Origin: Telluria aromaticivorans
Lineage (GTDB): Bacteria; Pseudomonadota; Gammaproteobacteria; Burkholderiales; Burkholderiaceae_D
Assembly: GCF_013003915.1 (NCBI RefSeq)
Contig: NZ_JABAIV010000005.1
Location: forward strand, 256,990 to 320,989
Length of the DNA stretch: 64,000 bases
Direction: 5' to 3'
Part shown: in pieces, positions 17,701-26,567 of the stretch
Position numbering within the stretch: position 1 is the stretch's first letter
How the letters are laid out: each line of letters starts with the position of its first letter
Program-made: the position numbers and the translations under genes
Notes under the pieces: model-generated
Told to the model about the DNA's origin: nothing
The model's input: the letters and a program-made list of their open reading frames with translations, nothing else
The model's database searches: none

Positions 17701-18732
17701 TTAGTTGGTCCTGGTGACTTTGCTCAGGTGGCGCGGGCGGTCCGGGTCGAGGCCGCGCGCTTTCGACAGGTTCGCGGCCATCATGTAGAAGGCCTGGATT
17801 GCGACGATCGGGTCGAGGTCGGGGATGGCGGCCGTCGGCAGCAGCAGGTCGCGGCTGGCGACGTCCTCGGGTGCCGCCAGCAGCACGCGGGCGCCGCGGC
17901 CGCGCATTTCCTCGGCCAGCGCCACCAGGCCGGCCTGCGCCGGGCCGCGGGTCGCGAAGATCAGCAGCGGATAGCCTTCCTCGATCAGCGCCATCGGGCC
18001 GTGCTTGATCTCGGCGCCCGAGAAGGCTTCGGCCTGCAGCGCCGAGGTTTCCTTGAATTTCAAGGCAGCCTCCAGCGCCACCGGGAAGCTGATGCCGCGT
18101 CCGACCACCATGATGTTGCGGGCCGGGGCCAGCACCTCGATGGCGGCGGACCAGTCGACCTGGCTGGCGGCGCGCAGCGAGTCGGGCAGGGCGGCAATAC
18201 CGTCGCGCAGTTCGGCATCGTCCTGCCATTCGGCGACCAGGCGGGCGCCCGCGACCATGCTGGCGATGAAGCTCTTGGTCGCGGCGACGCTTTGCTCTTT
18301 ACCAGCATGCAGCGGCATGGTCCATTCGGCTGCCCTGGCAAGCGGCGAGGTGTCGTCGTTTACCAGCGCCACCGTGGTGGCGCCGCCGGCGCGGAAATAC
18401 TGGATCGGCTCGACTACGTCCGGGCTTTGGCCCGATTGCGAGATCGACACGGCCAGCGTGTCGCGCGTGACCAGCGGCGATTTGTACAGCGTCACCAGCG
18501 ACATCGGCAGCGAGGTCACCAGGCGGCCCATGCGCGCCATGATCAGGTAGGCCAGGTAGCTCGAGGCGTGGTCCGAGCTGCCGCGTGCGACCGTCACCAC
18601 GCTGTGGAAATTGGTGGCGCGCAGGCTGCGTCCCAGTTCCGTGTAGCGCCCGGCGTCCTGCGCCAGTTGCTGGGCGATGCAGTCGCCTGCGGACAGGGCT
18701 TCCTGGTACATCAGCGAGGTGGTCGGGGTCAC
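17701..18732 (-). CDS. Glucosamine-6-phosphate deaminase, SIS family (NagB-II)
   Basis: A 343-residue protein of two SIS domains (about 35-170 and 195-330), related to the isomerase half of GlmS without the glutaminase domain. Motifs ARGSSDHAS and SISQSGQSPDV match the sugar-phosphate loops; EIKHGPMALIEEGYP in the second domain holds the catalytic region. Such proteins convert GlcN6P to fructose-6-phosphate and ammonia and replace the classical NagB in many proteobacteria; context between nagA and nagZ supports this over AgaS. Its start overlaps the nagA stop by four bases, implying coupled translation. Confidence 0.87.
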   Translation of the reverse strand: MTPTTSLMYQEALSAGDCIAQQLAQDAGRYTELGRSLRATNFHSVVTVARGSSDHASSYLAYLIMARMGRLVTSLPMSLVTLYKSPLVTRDTLAVSISQSGQSPDVVEPIQYFRAGGATTVALVNDDTSPLARAAEWTMPLHAGKEQSVAATKSFIASMVAGARLVAEWQDDAELRDGIAALPDSLRAASQVDWSAAIEVLAPARNIMVVGRGISFPVALEAALKFKETSALQAEAFSGAEIKHGPMALIEEGYPLLIFATRGPAQAGLVALAEEMRGRGARVLLAAPEDVASRDLLLPTAAIPDLDPIVAIQAFYMMAANLSKARGLDPDRPRHLSKVTRTN

Positions 18733-19814
18733 AGTGCTTCTCCTTCGATATAAACGGCTTTGATGTTCAGCTCACGGTCGAGCACCACGAAATCGGCATG
18801 GCAGCCCGGCGCCAGGCGCCCGCGCTGGGTTTCGCCGAGGTAGTCGGCGGCATTGGTGGAGACGCGGCGGCTGGCGTCCTGCAGGGTCAGCCCGATCTTG
18901 ACCAGGTTGCGCAGCGCCTGGTCCATCGTCAGGGTGCTGCCGGCCAGGGTGCCATCGGCCAGGCGCACGCCGCCCATGCACTTGTGCACGACCTGGCGGC
19001 CCAGCATGTATTCGCCGTCCGGCATGCCGGCGGCGGCGGTGGAATCGGTCACGCAGAACAGCTTCGGGATGCAGCGCAGCGCGGTCTTGATCGCGCCCGG
19101 GTGCACGTGCAGCAGGTCGGGGATGATCTCGGCGTATTCGGCATGGGCCAGGGCTGCCCCGACCATGCCGGGATCGCGGTGGTGCAGGCCTGGCATGGCA
19201 TTGAACAGGTGGGTGAAGCCTGCTGCGCCGTGTTCGAGGGCCTGCACGCCGACCTCATACGAGCCATTGGTATGGCCGATCTGCACGCGGATGCCGGCAT
19301 CGGCCATCGCGCGCAGCAGGACCATGTGGCCGTCGATTTCGGGCGCCACGGTGATCAGGCGCATCGGCGCCTGTTCGCTAAAGCGGTTCACTTCGTCCAG
19401 GCTCGCTTCGCGCGCGAACGGCGGCTGGGCGCCGAGCTTGCCCGAGTTGATGTAGGGGCCCTCCAGGTGCACGCCAAGGATGCGGGCTTCGTTCTTGCCG
19501 CGGGCGCGGCAAGCCGCGCCGATCGCGCCAAGTGCGCGCTCGATGTCTTCGACCGGGGCAGTCATGGTGGTGGCGAGCAGGGCGGTGGTGCCATGCTTTG
19601 CATGCATCGCCGCGATGATGTGCGGCGCATCGCCGCCTTCCATCATGTCGCGGCCCGCGCCGCCGTGCACGTGCACGTCGATGAAGCCGGGCAGGATGTA
19701 GTCGTCGCCGTTGGCCGACGGGTCGACTTCATGGCCTTCGATGGCCTCGATGCGCGCGCCGTAGCGCAGTTCGCCGTGGATCCAGCCGCCGGGGGTGAGG
19801 ATGTTGCCTTTCAT
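18729..19814 (-). CDS. nagA: N-acetylglucosamine-6-phosphate deacetylase
   Basis: A 361-residue amidohydrolase removing acetate from GlcNAc-6-P. The metal-binding HxH lies in GFIDVHVHGGAGRD (about residue 45), the Glu ligand in LEGPYIN (about 122), His ligands near GHTNGSYE (about 185) and GFTHLFNAMPG (about 205), and the catalytic Asp in VTDSTAAAGMPDG (about 265). Overlaps nagK upstream by four bases (ATGA) and the SIS deaminase downstream by four bases, so the operon is translationally coupled. Confidence 0.93.
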   Translation of the reverse strand: MKGNILTPGGWIHGELRYGARIEAIEGHEVDPSANGDDYILPGFIDVHVHGGAGRDMMEGGDAPHIIAAMHAKHGTTALLATTMTAPVEDIERALGAIGAACRARGKNEARILGVHLEGPYINSGKLGAQPPFAREASLDEVNRFSEQAPMRLITVAPEIDGHMVLLRAMADAGIRVQIGHTNGSYEVGVQALEHGAAGFTHLFNAMPGLHHRDPGMVGAALAHAEYAEIIPDLLHVHPGAIKTALRCIPKLFCVTDSTAAAGMPDGEYMLGRQVVHKCMGGVRLADGTLAGSTLTMDQALRNLVKIGLTLQDASRRVSTNAADYLGETQRGRLAPGCHADFVVLDRELNIKAVYIEGEAL

Positions 19815-20689
19815 TGTGCTGCTCCTTCAAGGTGGCGTCGGATCATGCGCAGTGCGCCGGCGGCCGAATCGCCTTGCGCCGGGACACAGCGTGCGAGGGT
19901 GGCCGGGGGCAGCCATGCGCGCAGGACCTCGCCCAGGCCGCCGCAAAGGGCCAGCGGCAGTGTACGCGTGCGGTCGAGCGCCGCGGCGATGCTGGCCACT
20001 TCCTGGCCGGCGTGTTCGAGGATGGCGCGCGCTACCGGATCCGTGTCGCCATGCGCCACTACGAAGCGCGCCAGGCCGGCATAGGCAGCCGGGTTGGCCT
20101 TGCCGATCCAGACCTGCACCGCATCGCGCGAGCCGCCGCAGAATTCGATCACCTCGCGCGCAAACGCGCCGCCTTCGACGCGGCCATCCAGCACCTGCTC
20201 GGTGTGGTTGAGCGCGCGCAGGCCCATCCAGGCGCCGCTGGCTTCGTCCCCGGCCGGAAAGCCCCAGCCGCCGACTTCGACCTTGGTCCCGTCCGGCAGC
20301 ATCGCTTCGCCGACGCTGCCGGTGCCGATCGCGACGATCGCGCCTGGCTGGCCGCCGTGAGCTCCCATGAGCGTCGTGAAACCGTCGGTGTCGAGTGCCA
20401 GGGAGGCGTAGCCAGGATTGGCGGCGACGAACTGCGCTGCCCATTCCTTGTTGTGCACGCCGGCCAGGCCGAGGCCGATGGCGCAGGAGTTCATTGGAAC
20501 GGTGGGGATGCCGATGCTTGCGAAAGCCTGCTGGACGATGCTGCCGATGGTGGTCCAGGCGTTGTCGATGCCGCGCGAGAGGGCGGACGGGCCGCCGTTT
20601 GCCTGCGCCAGTTCGGTGCCGTCGGGGCGGGCCAGGCGCACGCGCGTGCCGGTGCCGCCGCCGTCGACGCCGATGAGATAGTCGATCAT
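19811..20689 (-). CDS. N-acetylglucosamine kinase, BadF/BadG/BcrA/BcrD type
   Basis: A 292-residue ASKHA-fold kinase expected to phosphorylate GlcNAc at O6. The N-terminal phosphate-1 motif GVDGGGTGTRVRL, the phosphate-2 segment LALDTDGFTTLMGAH, and GAIVAIGTGSVGEA with the adenosine-site glycines are visible. It is the first gene of the operon, so imported GlcNAc would be phosphorylated here (nagK), deacetylated (nagA) and deaminated (SIS). No phosphotransferase transporter lies in the window, consistent with a kinase-dependent route. Confidence 0.9.
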   Translation of the reverse strand: MIDYLIGVDGGGTGTRVRLARPDGTELAQANGGPSALSRGIDNAWTTIGSIVQQAFASIGIPTVPMNSCAIGLGLAGVHNKEWAAQFVAANPGYASLALDTDGFTTLMGAHGGQPGAIVAIGTGSVGEAMLPDGTKVEVGGWGFPAGDEASGAWMGLRALNHTEQVLDGRVEGGAFAREVIEFCGGSRDAVQVWIGKANPAAYAGLARFVVAHGDTDPVARAILEHAGQEVASIAAALDRTRTLPLALCGGLGEVLRAWLPPATLARCVPAQGDSAAGALRMIRRHLEGAAQ

Positions 20690-20723
20690 GATGGATTGTA
20701 GTGTTCTGCCGGGAGGTCAGCGC

Positions 20724-20752
20724 ACTATAGGCAGGCGGGTCGGTGCTGTCAA
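20724..20752 (-). promoter_or_regulatory. Sigma70 promoter of the nag operon
   Basis: On the minus strand TTGACA (20747-20752), a 17-base spacer and TATAGT (20724-20729), about 35 bases before the kinase start. This is nearly consensus. Confidence 0.85.
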
Positions 20753-20754
20753 CA

Positions 20755-20864
20755 GGTATTTAAGTGGTATGCAAATATCGTGTGCAATTTGGGGCGGAAT
20801 GGCAGAGGAAATTTGCATAACGTACTGATTATGCAAATGTTTTTAGTGGTATGGGAATTGGTAT
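20755..20864. promoter_or_regulatory. Repeated elements upstream of the nag promoter (candidate operators)
   Basis: GGTAT occurs as two direct-repeat pairs, at 20755/20766 (11-base step) and 20848/20860 (12-base step); the longer shared core is AGTGGTATG. Between them ATTTGCATAA (20811-20820) and TTATGCAAAT (20829-20838) form a perfect 10-bp inverted repeat with an 8-base spacer, and TATGCAAAT recurs at 20768. AGTGGT resembles half of the DasR/NagR-type site recognised by HutC regulators. The first pair abuts the -35. Confidence 0.55.
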
Positions 20865-20909
20865 TGTCGAGCACCCAGAATTCCGCGATCTCGTAGATTT
20901 CCGCGATCT

Positions 20910-20939
20910 CGTAGGGTGGGCAGAATCTGCCCACCCTTA
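20910..20939. repeat. Dispersed palindromic repeat, family A, locus 4 (single unit)
   Basis: CGTAGGGTGGGCAG-AAT-CTGCCCACCCT, one symmetrical unit just after the GIN-domain gene stop, preceded by two copies of TAGATTTCCGCGATCTCG-like sequence at 20880-20912. Confidence 0.8.
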
Positions 20940-20956
20940 GGTGCGCCTCTGTGCGA

Positions 20957-22303
20957 TTACTGCGACCCGTGCCGGCTGCCACTGCGGTCCACCACCAGCA
21001 ACTGGCCATCTTCGTCGCGCTTAGCGCTGCGGCCCACCACATTCACCGCCGCATTCCCCGCGCCATTCACCGAAATCTCCGCACGCCCGGCCGTCAAGCC
21101 GCGGCCTTCCAGCCCGCCCGATCCGCTCAGCTGGGCCTTGACCAGTTCCACCTTGCCCTCGACGCGGGCGGTGCCCGGCCCGCTCATCTTGAGCAGCAGG
21201 CGCTTGCCGTCCATGTTCGCTTGCAGCCCGCCCGAGCCGCGTAGTTCCGCGTCCAGCGTATCGGACACGTGGGCCAGCTCGATCCCGCCCGGACCGCGCG
21301 CCTTGACCGTCGCGCGCCTGACCTTGAGCTCGCCCGCATCGAGGTCGCCCGAGCCGGTGACTTCGGCAGTCAGTTCGCCGATCGAACCACTGAGCGTGGC
21401 GCCGCCGGGACCGCCCAGCCGCACGATCGCCGACGCAGCCTGCAGCCCGCTGGCCTGCAGCTCGCCCGAGCCGCTGACTTCCGCGTCGAACCGCTTGATA
21501 TTGCCGGCCACGCAGGCGCGGCCCGGGCCGCGCTGGACGGTGGAGGCCGCGTCGACCGCCAGCGAGCAGGCTTCGAAGTCGCCCGAGCCTTCGACCTCGG
21601 CGCGCAGTTCGCGCGCGTTGCCGGACAGTTTCATGCTGCCCGGGCCGCTCATGCGCGCGTTCAGCCGCGCCAGGCGCAGGCCGTCGGCCTCCAGGTCGCC
21701 CGACCCGGTGAGGTTCGCCACCAGTTCGTTGCCGACGCCGGCCAGGCGCACGTCGCCCGGCCCCGACTGCGCCAGTTCGACATTGGCGGCCTTCAGGCGG
21801 TGCAGGTCGACGTCGCCGCTGCCGGTGGAGCGCACCGCCAGGTCGCGCACCGCGCCGGCGGCCTGCAGGTCGCCCGGGCCGTCGATGCTGACGGCAAAGC
21901 GTTCGCCGGAAAGCTGGGACAGGTCGACGTCGCCGCTGCCCGACATCTTGAGGCTTTTCAGTTGGGCGGCCGTGATGCTGATGGTCGGCGTCTCGCGCTT
22001 GCCCCAGCTGAAGTGGAAGCCGTTGCGCTGCACAGGCCGCACCACCAGGGTGTCGCCGCGCACGAAGGTTTCGATCTCGTCGAGCTGCTGCGCGCGCTCG
22101 CCGGACAGCAGGAGCGCCTGGCGGCCCTGGGCGCGCACCACGACGTCGAAGGGGCCGGACAGCTCGATGGCGCTGAAGGCCGCCACGCTGCGCTGCTGCG
22201 TCACGACCGGGCCGCGCGGCGATTCGGCGTGGCTCGATGGGGCCAGGAGGAAGCCGGCGGCGATGGCGGCGGCGAGGAGGGCGGGCTTGAAGACGGTTGG
22301 CAT
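20957..22303 (-). CDS. GIN-domain (DUF2807) exported beta-repeat protein
   Basis: A 448-residue protein with a signal peptide (VFKPALLAAAIAAGFLLAPSSHA). Residues 30-115 form the lead-in of a GIN/DUF2807 domain (FSAIELSGPFDVVV). From residue 121 to about 420 there are sixteen turns that strictly alternate between GSG and GPG tips (last one GAG), with turn lengths of 20 and 19 residues, so the repeat is really 39 residues. This predicts a right-handed beta-solenoid in the periplasm or at the surface. Function of GIN proteins is unknown; some act in adhesion. ATG 22303 is chosen for the signal peptide; the frame stays open upstream to 22516. Confidence 0.85.
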   Translation of the reverse strand: MPTVFKPALLAAAIAAGFLLAPSSHAESPRGPVVTQQRSVAAFSAIELSGPFDVVVRAQGRQALLLSGERAQQLDEIETFVRGDTLVVRPVQRNGFHFSWGKRETPTISITAAQLKSLKMSGSGDVDLSQLSGERFAVSIDGPGDLQAAGAVRDLAVRSTGSGDVDLHRLKAANVELAQSGPGDVRLAGVGNELVANLTGSGDLEADGLRLARLNARMSGPGSMKLSGNARELRAEVEGSGDFEACSLAVDAASTVQRGPGRACVAGNIKRFDAEVSGSGELQASGLQAASAIVRLGGPGGATLSGSIGELTAEVTGSGDLDAGELKVRRATVKARGPGGIELAHVSDTLDAELRGSGGLQANMDGKRLLLKMSGPGTARVEGKVELVKAQLSGSGGLEGRGLTAGRAEISVNGAGNAAVNVVGRSAKRDEDGQLLVVDRSGSRHGSQ

Positions 22304-22479
22304 GTTCTTTTCGTCGGTGGAAGCGATGGGAGCCTGAACGATATGACAAGCTTTCGCCCGGCGCCCGGGCAAAACGACGAAAGCGCAAAAACGGGCCCCG
22401 AGCCGCAAATTTGGCGGATGGGCCGTGCCCGGCCCGCTGTCAAGCCTTGTTGTTAGGGTGTGCAGTCTAGTAAGTTCGC

Positions 22480-22509
22480 TTGAAAGCACTCTTGACAACT
22501 TGCTATAGT
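22480..22509 (+). promoter_or_regulatory. Candidate promoter of the TonB-dependent receptor gene
   Basis: TTGAAA (22480-22485), 18-base spacer, TATAGT (22504-22509). A second hexamer TTGACA at 22492-22497 lies within the spacer and has no clear -10 partner. The receptor starts 69 bases downstream. Confidence 0.5.
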
Positions 22510-22577
22510 TGAGCATTTACAATTTGTATTTTGCAAGCTGTCCCCGAGCTTCCCGTTCACGTTACCCAAGGAACCCC

Positions 22578-24872
22578 ATGAACCGTCCCGCTTTCCCACG
22601 TTGCCGCACCCTGATGTGCCTGGCCATTTCCAGTGCTTTCCCGTTTGAGGCGGCCCTGGCCCAGGAAGCCGCCGCCGTCCAGGAAGCACCGGTGGCGCAA
22701 GCTACGACCGCCCAGGGCGGCCAGCGGCTCGACGTGGTGATCGTGACGGCCCAGCGCCGCGCCGAGAACATCCGTGAAGTGCCGATGGCGATCACCACCC
22801 TCAGCGGCGACAAGCTCGACACCCTGGTCGCCGGCGGTCAGGACATCCGCTTTCTGTCCGGCCGCTCGCCGAGCCTGAACGTCGAATCCGACTACGGCCG
22901 CTCCTTCCCGCGCTTCTACATCCGCGGCCAGGGCAATACCGACTTCGACCTGAACGCTTCGCAGCCGGTCGGCCTGGTGGTCGACGACATCGTGCAGGAA
23001 AGCCCGATGCTCAAGGGCTTCCCGGTGTTCGACACCGAGCAGATCGAAGTGCTGCGCGGCCCGCAGGGCACCCTGTTCGGCCGCAATTCGCCGGCCGGCG
23101 TGATCAAGTTCGATTCGGTGAAGCCAGTGTTCAAGCGCGAGGGTTACCTGAGCCTGGGCTTGGGCAACTACGGCGCCAAGAATGCCGAAGGCGCGTTCAA
23201 CCTGCCGTTCAGCGACACCGTTGCCGCGCGCGTTTCGCTGCAGTCGCAGAACCGCGATGACCGCGTGCACAACCCGCGCCCGACCGGCACCCGCGACTTC
23301 GAGGGCTACCACGACAACGCCGGCCGCATCCAGGTGCTGGTCCAGCCGAACAAGGAATTCAGCGCACTGTTCAACGTCCATATGCGCGACCTGGACAACA
23401 ACGCCACGCTGTTCCGCGCGAACATCATCAAGGCCGGCACCAACGACCTGGTCGACGGCTTCGATTACGACAGCTACCCGACCGACGGCGTCAACAAGCA
23501 GACCCTGAAGACCAAGGGCGCCAACATGCGCCTGCGCTGGAACGGCGACGCCATTACGCTGCACTCGATCACCGGCTACGAGTCGGCCGATTTCTACAGC
23601 CGCGCCGACGTCGACGGCGGCTACGGCGCCGTGTATGCGCAGCCGATGGGCCCGGGCTATATCCCGTTCGTGGTGGAGACGGCCGACCTGCTGCCGCACC
23701 ACCGCCAGTTCACCCAGGAGTTCCGCGCCGAGTCGAACGGCACTGGCCCGCTGCAGTGGATCGGCGGCCTGTTCTACTTCAACGAAGACATCCAGATCGA
23801 CAGCATCAGCTTCGATTCGCTGGCGCCGGGTAACCCGCAGAGCCCGTTCTTCGCGACCCAGAACCAGTCGACCGAATCGTGGGCGGCTTTCGGCTCGCTG
23901 AACTACACCGTCTCGGACAAGCTGAAGCTGCGCGGCGGCCTGCGCTACACCAGCGACAAGAAGGACTTCTCGGCCAAACGCGTCGAAGCCACCACCGCCG
24001 GTCCCTTCATCATCAACAATGATTCGACCAACATCAGCTGGGACCTGAGCGGCACCTATGCGCTCAATGCGGACACCAACCTGTTCGCGCGCATCGCCAC
24101 CGGCTACCGCGCGCCGAGCATGCAGGGACGCCTGAACGGCCTGGCCGACCGTCCTTCGTTTGCCGACGCCGAAAAAGTCCTGTCCTACGAAGCCGGCATC
24201 AAGCAGGAACTGTTCGACCGCCGCGCGCGCGTATCGGCCAGCGTGTTCCAGTACCGCGTCAAGGACAAGCAGCTCACCGCCGGCAGCGGCGTGATCAACA
24301 TGAACCAGTTGATCAATGCCGACAAGGTCACCGGGCAGGGCGTCGAACTCGACTTCCAGGCGGTGCTGGCCGATGGCCTGCGCTTCTCCACCGGCGTGAG
24401 CTACAACGACACCGAGATCAAGGACGGCGCCCTGTTCGTCCAGCAGTGCGGCAACTTCGCCAACACCGGCGGACGCGCCGGCTGCACGGTCACCGATCCG
24501 GTCGGTCCGTTCGCCGGCACCGTGCGCATCGACGGCAACCCGCTGCCGCGCGCACCGAAATGGCAGGCCAACTTCAGCCTGTCGTACACGATTCCGCTGG
24601 CAAATGGCGACTTCTTCGCCAACACCGACTGGGCCTACCGCACCACCTACAACATGTTCCTGTACGAAGCGAAGGAGTACAAGGCGCGTTCGCTGTTCGA
24701 AGGCGGCCTGCGCCTGGGCTACAAGTGGAATGACGGGAAGTACGAAGTGTCGGCATTTGCCCGCAACATCACCGACCGCGTGCAGGTAGTCGGCGCGATC
24801 GACTTCGACAACCTGACCGGCATCCTGAACGAGCCGCGCACCCTGGGCGCCCAGTTCAAGGTCAATTTCTAA
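22578..24872 (+). CDS. TonB-dependent outer-membrane receptor
   Basis: A 764-residue receptor with a signal peptide ending near ALAQEA (about residue 30), a TonB box-like DVVIVTAQRR followed by a plug domain (IREVPMAITTLSG to about residue 190, including QIEVLRGPQGTLFGRNSPAGVIKF), and a 22-strand barrel ending in the expected aromatic terminus KVNF. Start ATG 22578 has AAGGA at 22568. Ligand is not predictable; it is divergent from the GIN gene and adjacent to but not in the nag operon, so a chitooligosaccharide role is only a possibility. Confidence 0.9.
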   Translation: MNRPAFPRCRTLMCLAISSAFPFEAALAQEAAAVQEAPVAQATTAQGGQRLDVVIVTAQRRAENIREVPMAITTLSGDKLDTLVAGGQDIRFLSGRSPSLNVESDYGRSFPRFYIRGQGNTDFDLNASQPVGLVVDDIVQESPMLKGFPVFDTEQIEVLRGPQGTLFGRNSPAGVIKFDSVKPVFKREGYLSLGLGNYGAKNAEGAFNLPFSDTVAARVSLQSQNRDDRVHNPRPTGTRDFEGYHDNAGRIQVLVQPNKEFSALFNVHMRDLDNNATLFRANIIKAGTNDLVDGFDYDSYPTDGVNKQTLKTKGANMRLRWNGDAITLHSITGYESADFYSRADVDGGYGAVYAQPMGPGYIPFVVETADLLPHHRQFTQEFRAESNGTGPLQWIGGLFYFNEDIQIDSISFDSLAPGNPQSPFFATQNQSTESWAAFGSLNYTVSDKLKLRGGLRYTSDKKDFSAKRVEATTAGPFIINNDSTNISWDLSGTYALNADTNLFARIATGYRAPSMQGRLNGLADRPSFADAEKVLSYEAGIKQELFDRRARVSASVFQYRVKDKQLTAGSGVINMNQLINADKVTGQGVELDFQAVLADGLRFSTGVSYNDTEIKDGALFVQQCGNFANTGGRAGCTVTDPVGPFAGTVRIDGNPLPRAPKWQANFSLSYTIPLANGDFFANTDWAYRTTYNMFLYEAKEYKARSLFEGGLRLGYKWNDGKYEVSAFARNITDRVQVVGAIDFDNLTGILNEPRTLGAQFKVNF

Positions 24873-24904
24873 GTCCCATGCTGGCCACATAAGAGCCGCT
24901 AACT

Positions 24905-25042
24905 CGTAGCGTGGGCGGGGTAATTTCGGGCAATGCCCAGAATTACGAACGCCCACGCGGTGATGGTTAACGGATGAAAGCCGCGCGGCGTCCGTGCTGC
25001 CGCCGGTTGAACGCGTGGGCAGGAAACCTGCCCACCCTACGA
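24905..25042. repeat. Dispersed palindromic repeat, family A, locus 5
   Basis: GTAGCGTGGGCGGGGTAATTTCGGGCAAT... (same insert as locus 1) with GCGGTGATGGTTAACGG inside and CGCGTGGGCAGG-AAA-CCTGCCCACCCTAC at the right end. Confidence 0.85.
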
Positions 25043-25184
25043 AGCTCGGCAGGTCATACGTCAACTAACTGATCTGCGTTTAACTCCTGGACCAGTGCTT
25101 CATTGTGGCTTTCCAGTATTTCTGCGGTAACTCTGGTGCTATAGTCGGCGAATCCGTCCGTCCGTCTTCCACCGGGGAGCCACC

Positions 25185-26009
25185 ATGTCATCACTCACCG
25201 TCCGCAAGCTCGATGTCGACCTGGGCAAAGGCTTCGGCCGCCGCTGGCTTGGCGGCGACGCCTACCGCAGCCAGTGGTTCAATGCGCTGTCGATGACCTT
25301 CCCGATCGGCGAGCAGATGTTCATCGACAGCCTGCGCGCCGTGCCTCCCGACCGCATCACCGACCCCGTTCTGCGCGGCGAGGTCAAGGACTTCATCGGC
25401 CAGGAAGCGACCCACCGGCACCTGCACATCCAGTACAACGCCGAACTCGCGCGGCAAAACCTGGCCTTCGTCATCGAAAAGCGCATCCTGTGGCGAGTGC
25501 GCCAGGTCGCGCGCCTCGACGTGCGCAGCCAGGTGGCGGTCACCTGCGCCTTCGAACATTACACTGCCATGCTGGCCGACGGCATCCTGCGCCACCCGGA
25601 ATGGATCGCGGACGCCGAGCCGGCGCTGCGCCGCCTGTGGGAATGGCATGCAGTGGAGGAGCTGGAGCACAAGGGCGTGGCCTTCGACGTCTACCGCGCC
25701 GCCGGTGGCGGCTACTGGCGCCGGGTGCTGTGGTTCGTGCACGTCAGCGTGGTGTTCTGGTTCGATAATTTCATCCAGACCTTCCATAACCTGCACCGCG
25801 ACGGCGCCCTGTGGCGGCTGGGCACCTGGGCGAGCGCCGCGCGCATGTGGTTCGGGCGGCGCGGCCTGGCCTGGCACATGGTTGGGCCGGTGCTGCAGTA
25901 TTTCTCGCCAACTTTCCACCCATGGAAGCACGACAACCGTGCGCTGCTGAAAATCTGGCTAGACCAGAACAGCGACGCCTGGCGCGCGGTCCGCAGCAGC
26001 GCGCCATGA
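25185..26009 (+). CDS. Predicted metal-dependent hydrolase (COG3687/PF10118)
   Basis: A 274-residue protein of the family annotated as predicted metal-dependent hydrolase. Conserved acidic/His features fitting a ferritin-like di-iron arrangement are visible: EQMFIDSLR, FIGQEATHRHLH (about residue 70), FEHYTAML (about 125) and WHAVEELEHKGVAFDVY (about 152). The true reaction is not established. A hydrophobic segment near 185-205 (VLWFVHVSVVFWF) suggests membrane association. Start ATG 25185 follows GGGGAG at 25174. Confidence 0.82.
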   Translation: MSSLTVRKLDVDLGKGFGRRWLGGDAYRSQWFNALSMTFPIGEQMFIDSLRAVPPDRITDPVLRGEVKDFIGQEATHRHLHIQYNAELARQNLAFVIEKRILWRVRQVARLDVRSQVAVTCAFEHYTAMLADGILRHPEWIADAEPALRRLWEWHAVEELEHKGVAFDVYRAAGGGYWRRVLWFVHVSVVFWFDNFIQTFHNLHRDGALWRLGTWASAARMWFGRRGLAWHMVGPVLQYFSPTFHPWKHDNRALLKIWLDQNSDAWRAVRSSAP

Positions 26010-26079
26010 GCCGGGTGGCCTTGGCAGGCGGTGGCATAATGGGGCCATGCCTGGCTGCTCCCACCTTGAATTCCCCACC

Positions 26080-26547
26080 ATGACGCTGCGACGGGCGCTG
26101 TCCGCGGCGCTGCTGCTCGCCTGTAGCCACGGGAAGGCGCAGGCCATGCCGTCGACCTTCGGGCCGGTGATCGGCAATGCGCTGCTGTGCCGGAGCCACC
26201 TCGAGAACCGCTATTTCCACGACTATCTCACCACGGCCTTCGGCCCGGCCTACAAGCGCGAGGGCGGGGCTTGGTGGTTCAAGACCGAAGCCACGCTATG
26301 GGGCGCGGAGGTGAAGGAAGTCATGGTCAGCGACGACAGCAACCCGCTGGTATTCATCGCGGCGATTACGGAAAGCACCCCGGAAGAGCTGGAGCAGGGC
26401 ATCCGCACCGCCTACGGCATCGTCTTCAAGCCAGCCGGCGCGACACCGTTTCCCTTGCGCGTATCGAACCTGGGCAGCACGATCGCTTACATGAATGACA
26501 AAAGCAAAATATACTGCGCGAAGTTCAAATCGCCGCCGGTCCGTTAG
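26080..26547 (+). CDS. Small exported protein, unknown family
   Basis: A 155-residue protein with an apparent signal peptide (TLRRALSAALLLACSHGKAQA). The mature part holds two cysteines (LLCRSHLENRYF and KIYCAKF), which could form a disulfide, and no motif I recognise. I choose ATG 26080 so that the signal peptide begins at the N-terminus; ATG 26047 would add 11 residues. It lies 20 bases before the ExeA-like gene on the same strand. Confidence 0.65.
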   Translation: MTLRRALSAALLLACSHGKAQAMPSTFGPVIGNALLCRSHLENRYFHDYLTTAFGPAYKREGGAWWFKTEATLWGAEVKEVMVSDDSNPLVFIAAITESTPEELEQGIRTAYGIVFKPAGATPFPLRVSNLGSTIAYMNDKSKIYCAKFKSPPVR

Positions 26548-26567
26548 TCAGCCCTGATTCACTGAGC

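Noticed and set aside
22578..24872. Assigning the TonB receptor to chitooligosaccharide uptake
   Set aside because: It is near the nag operon but divergently placed beyond another gene, with no sequence feature that names the ligand.
22557..25064. 835-codon minus-strand open frame opposite the TonB-dependent receptor
   Set aside because: Antisense shadow of the receptor and the repeat at 24905; no recognisable domain.
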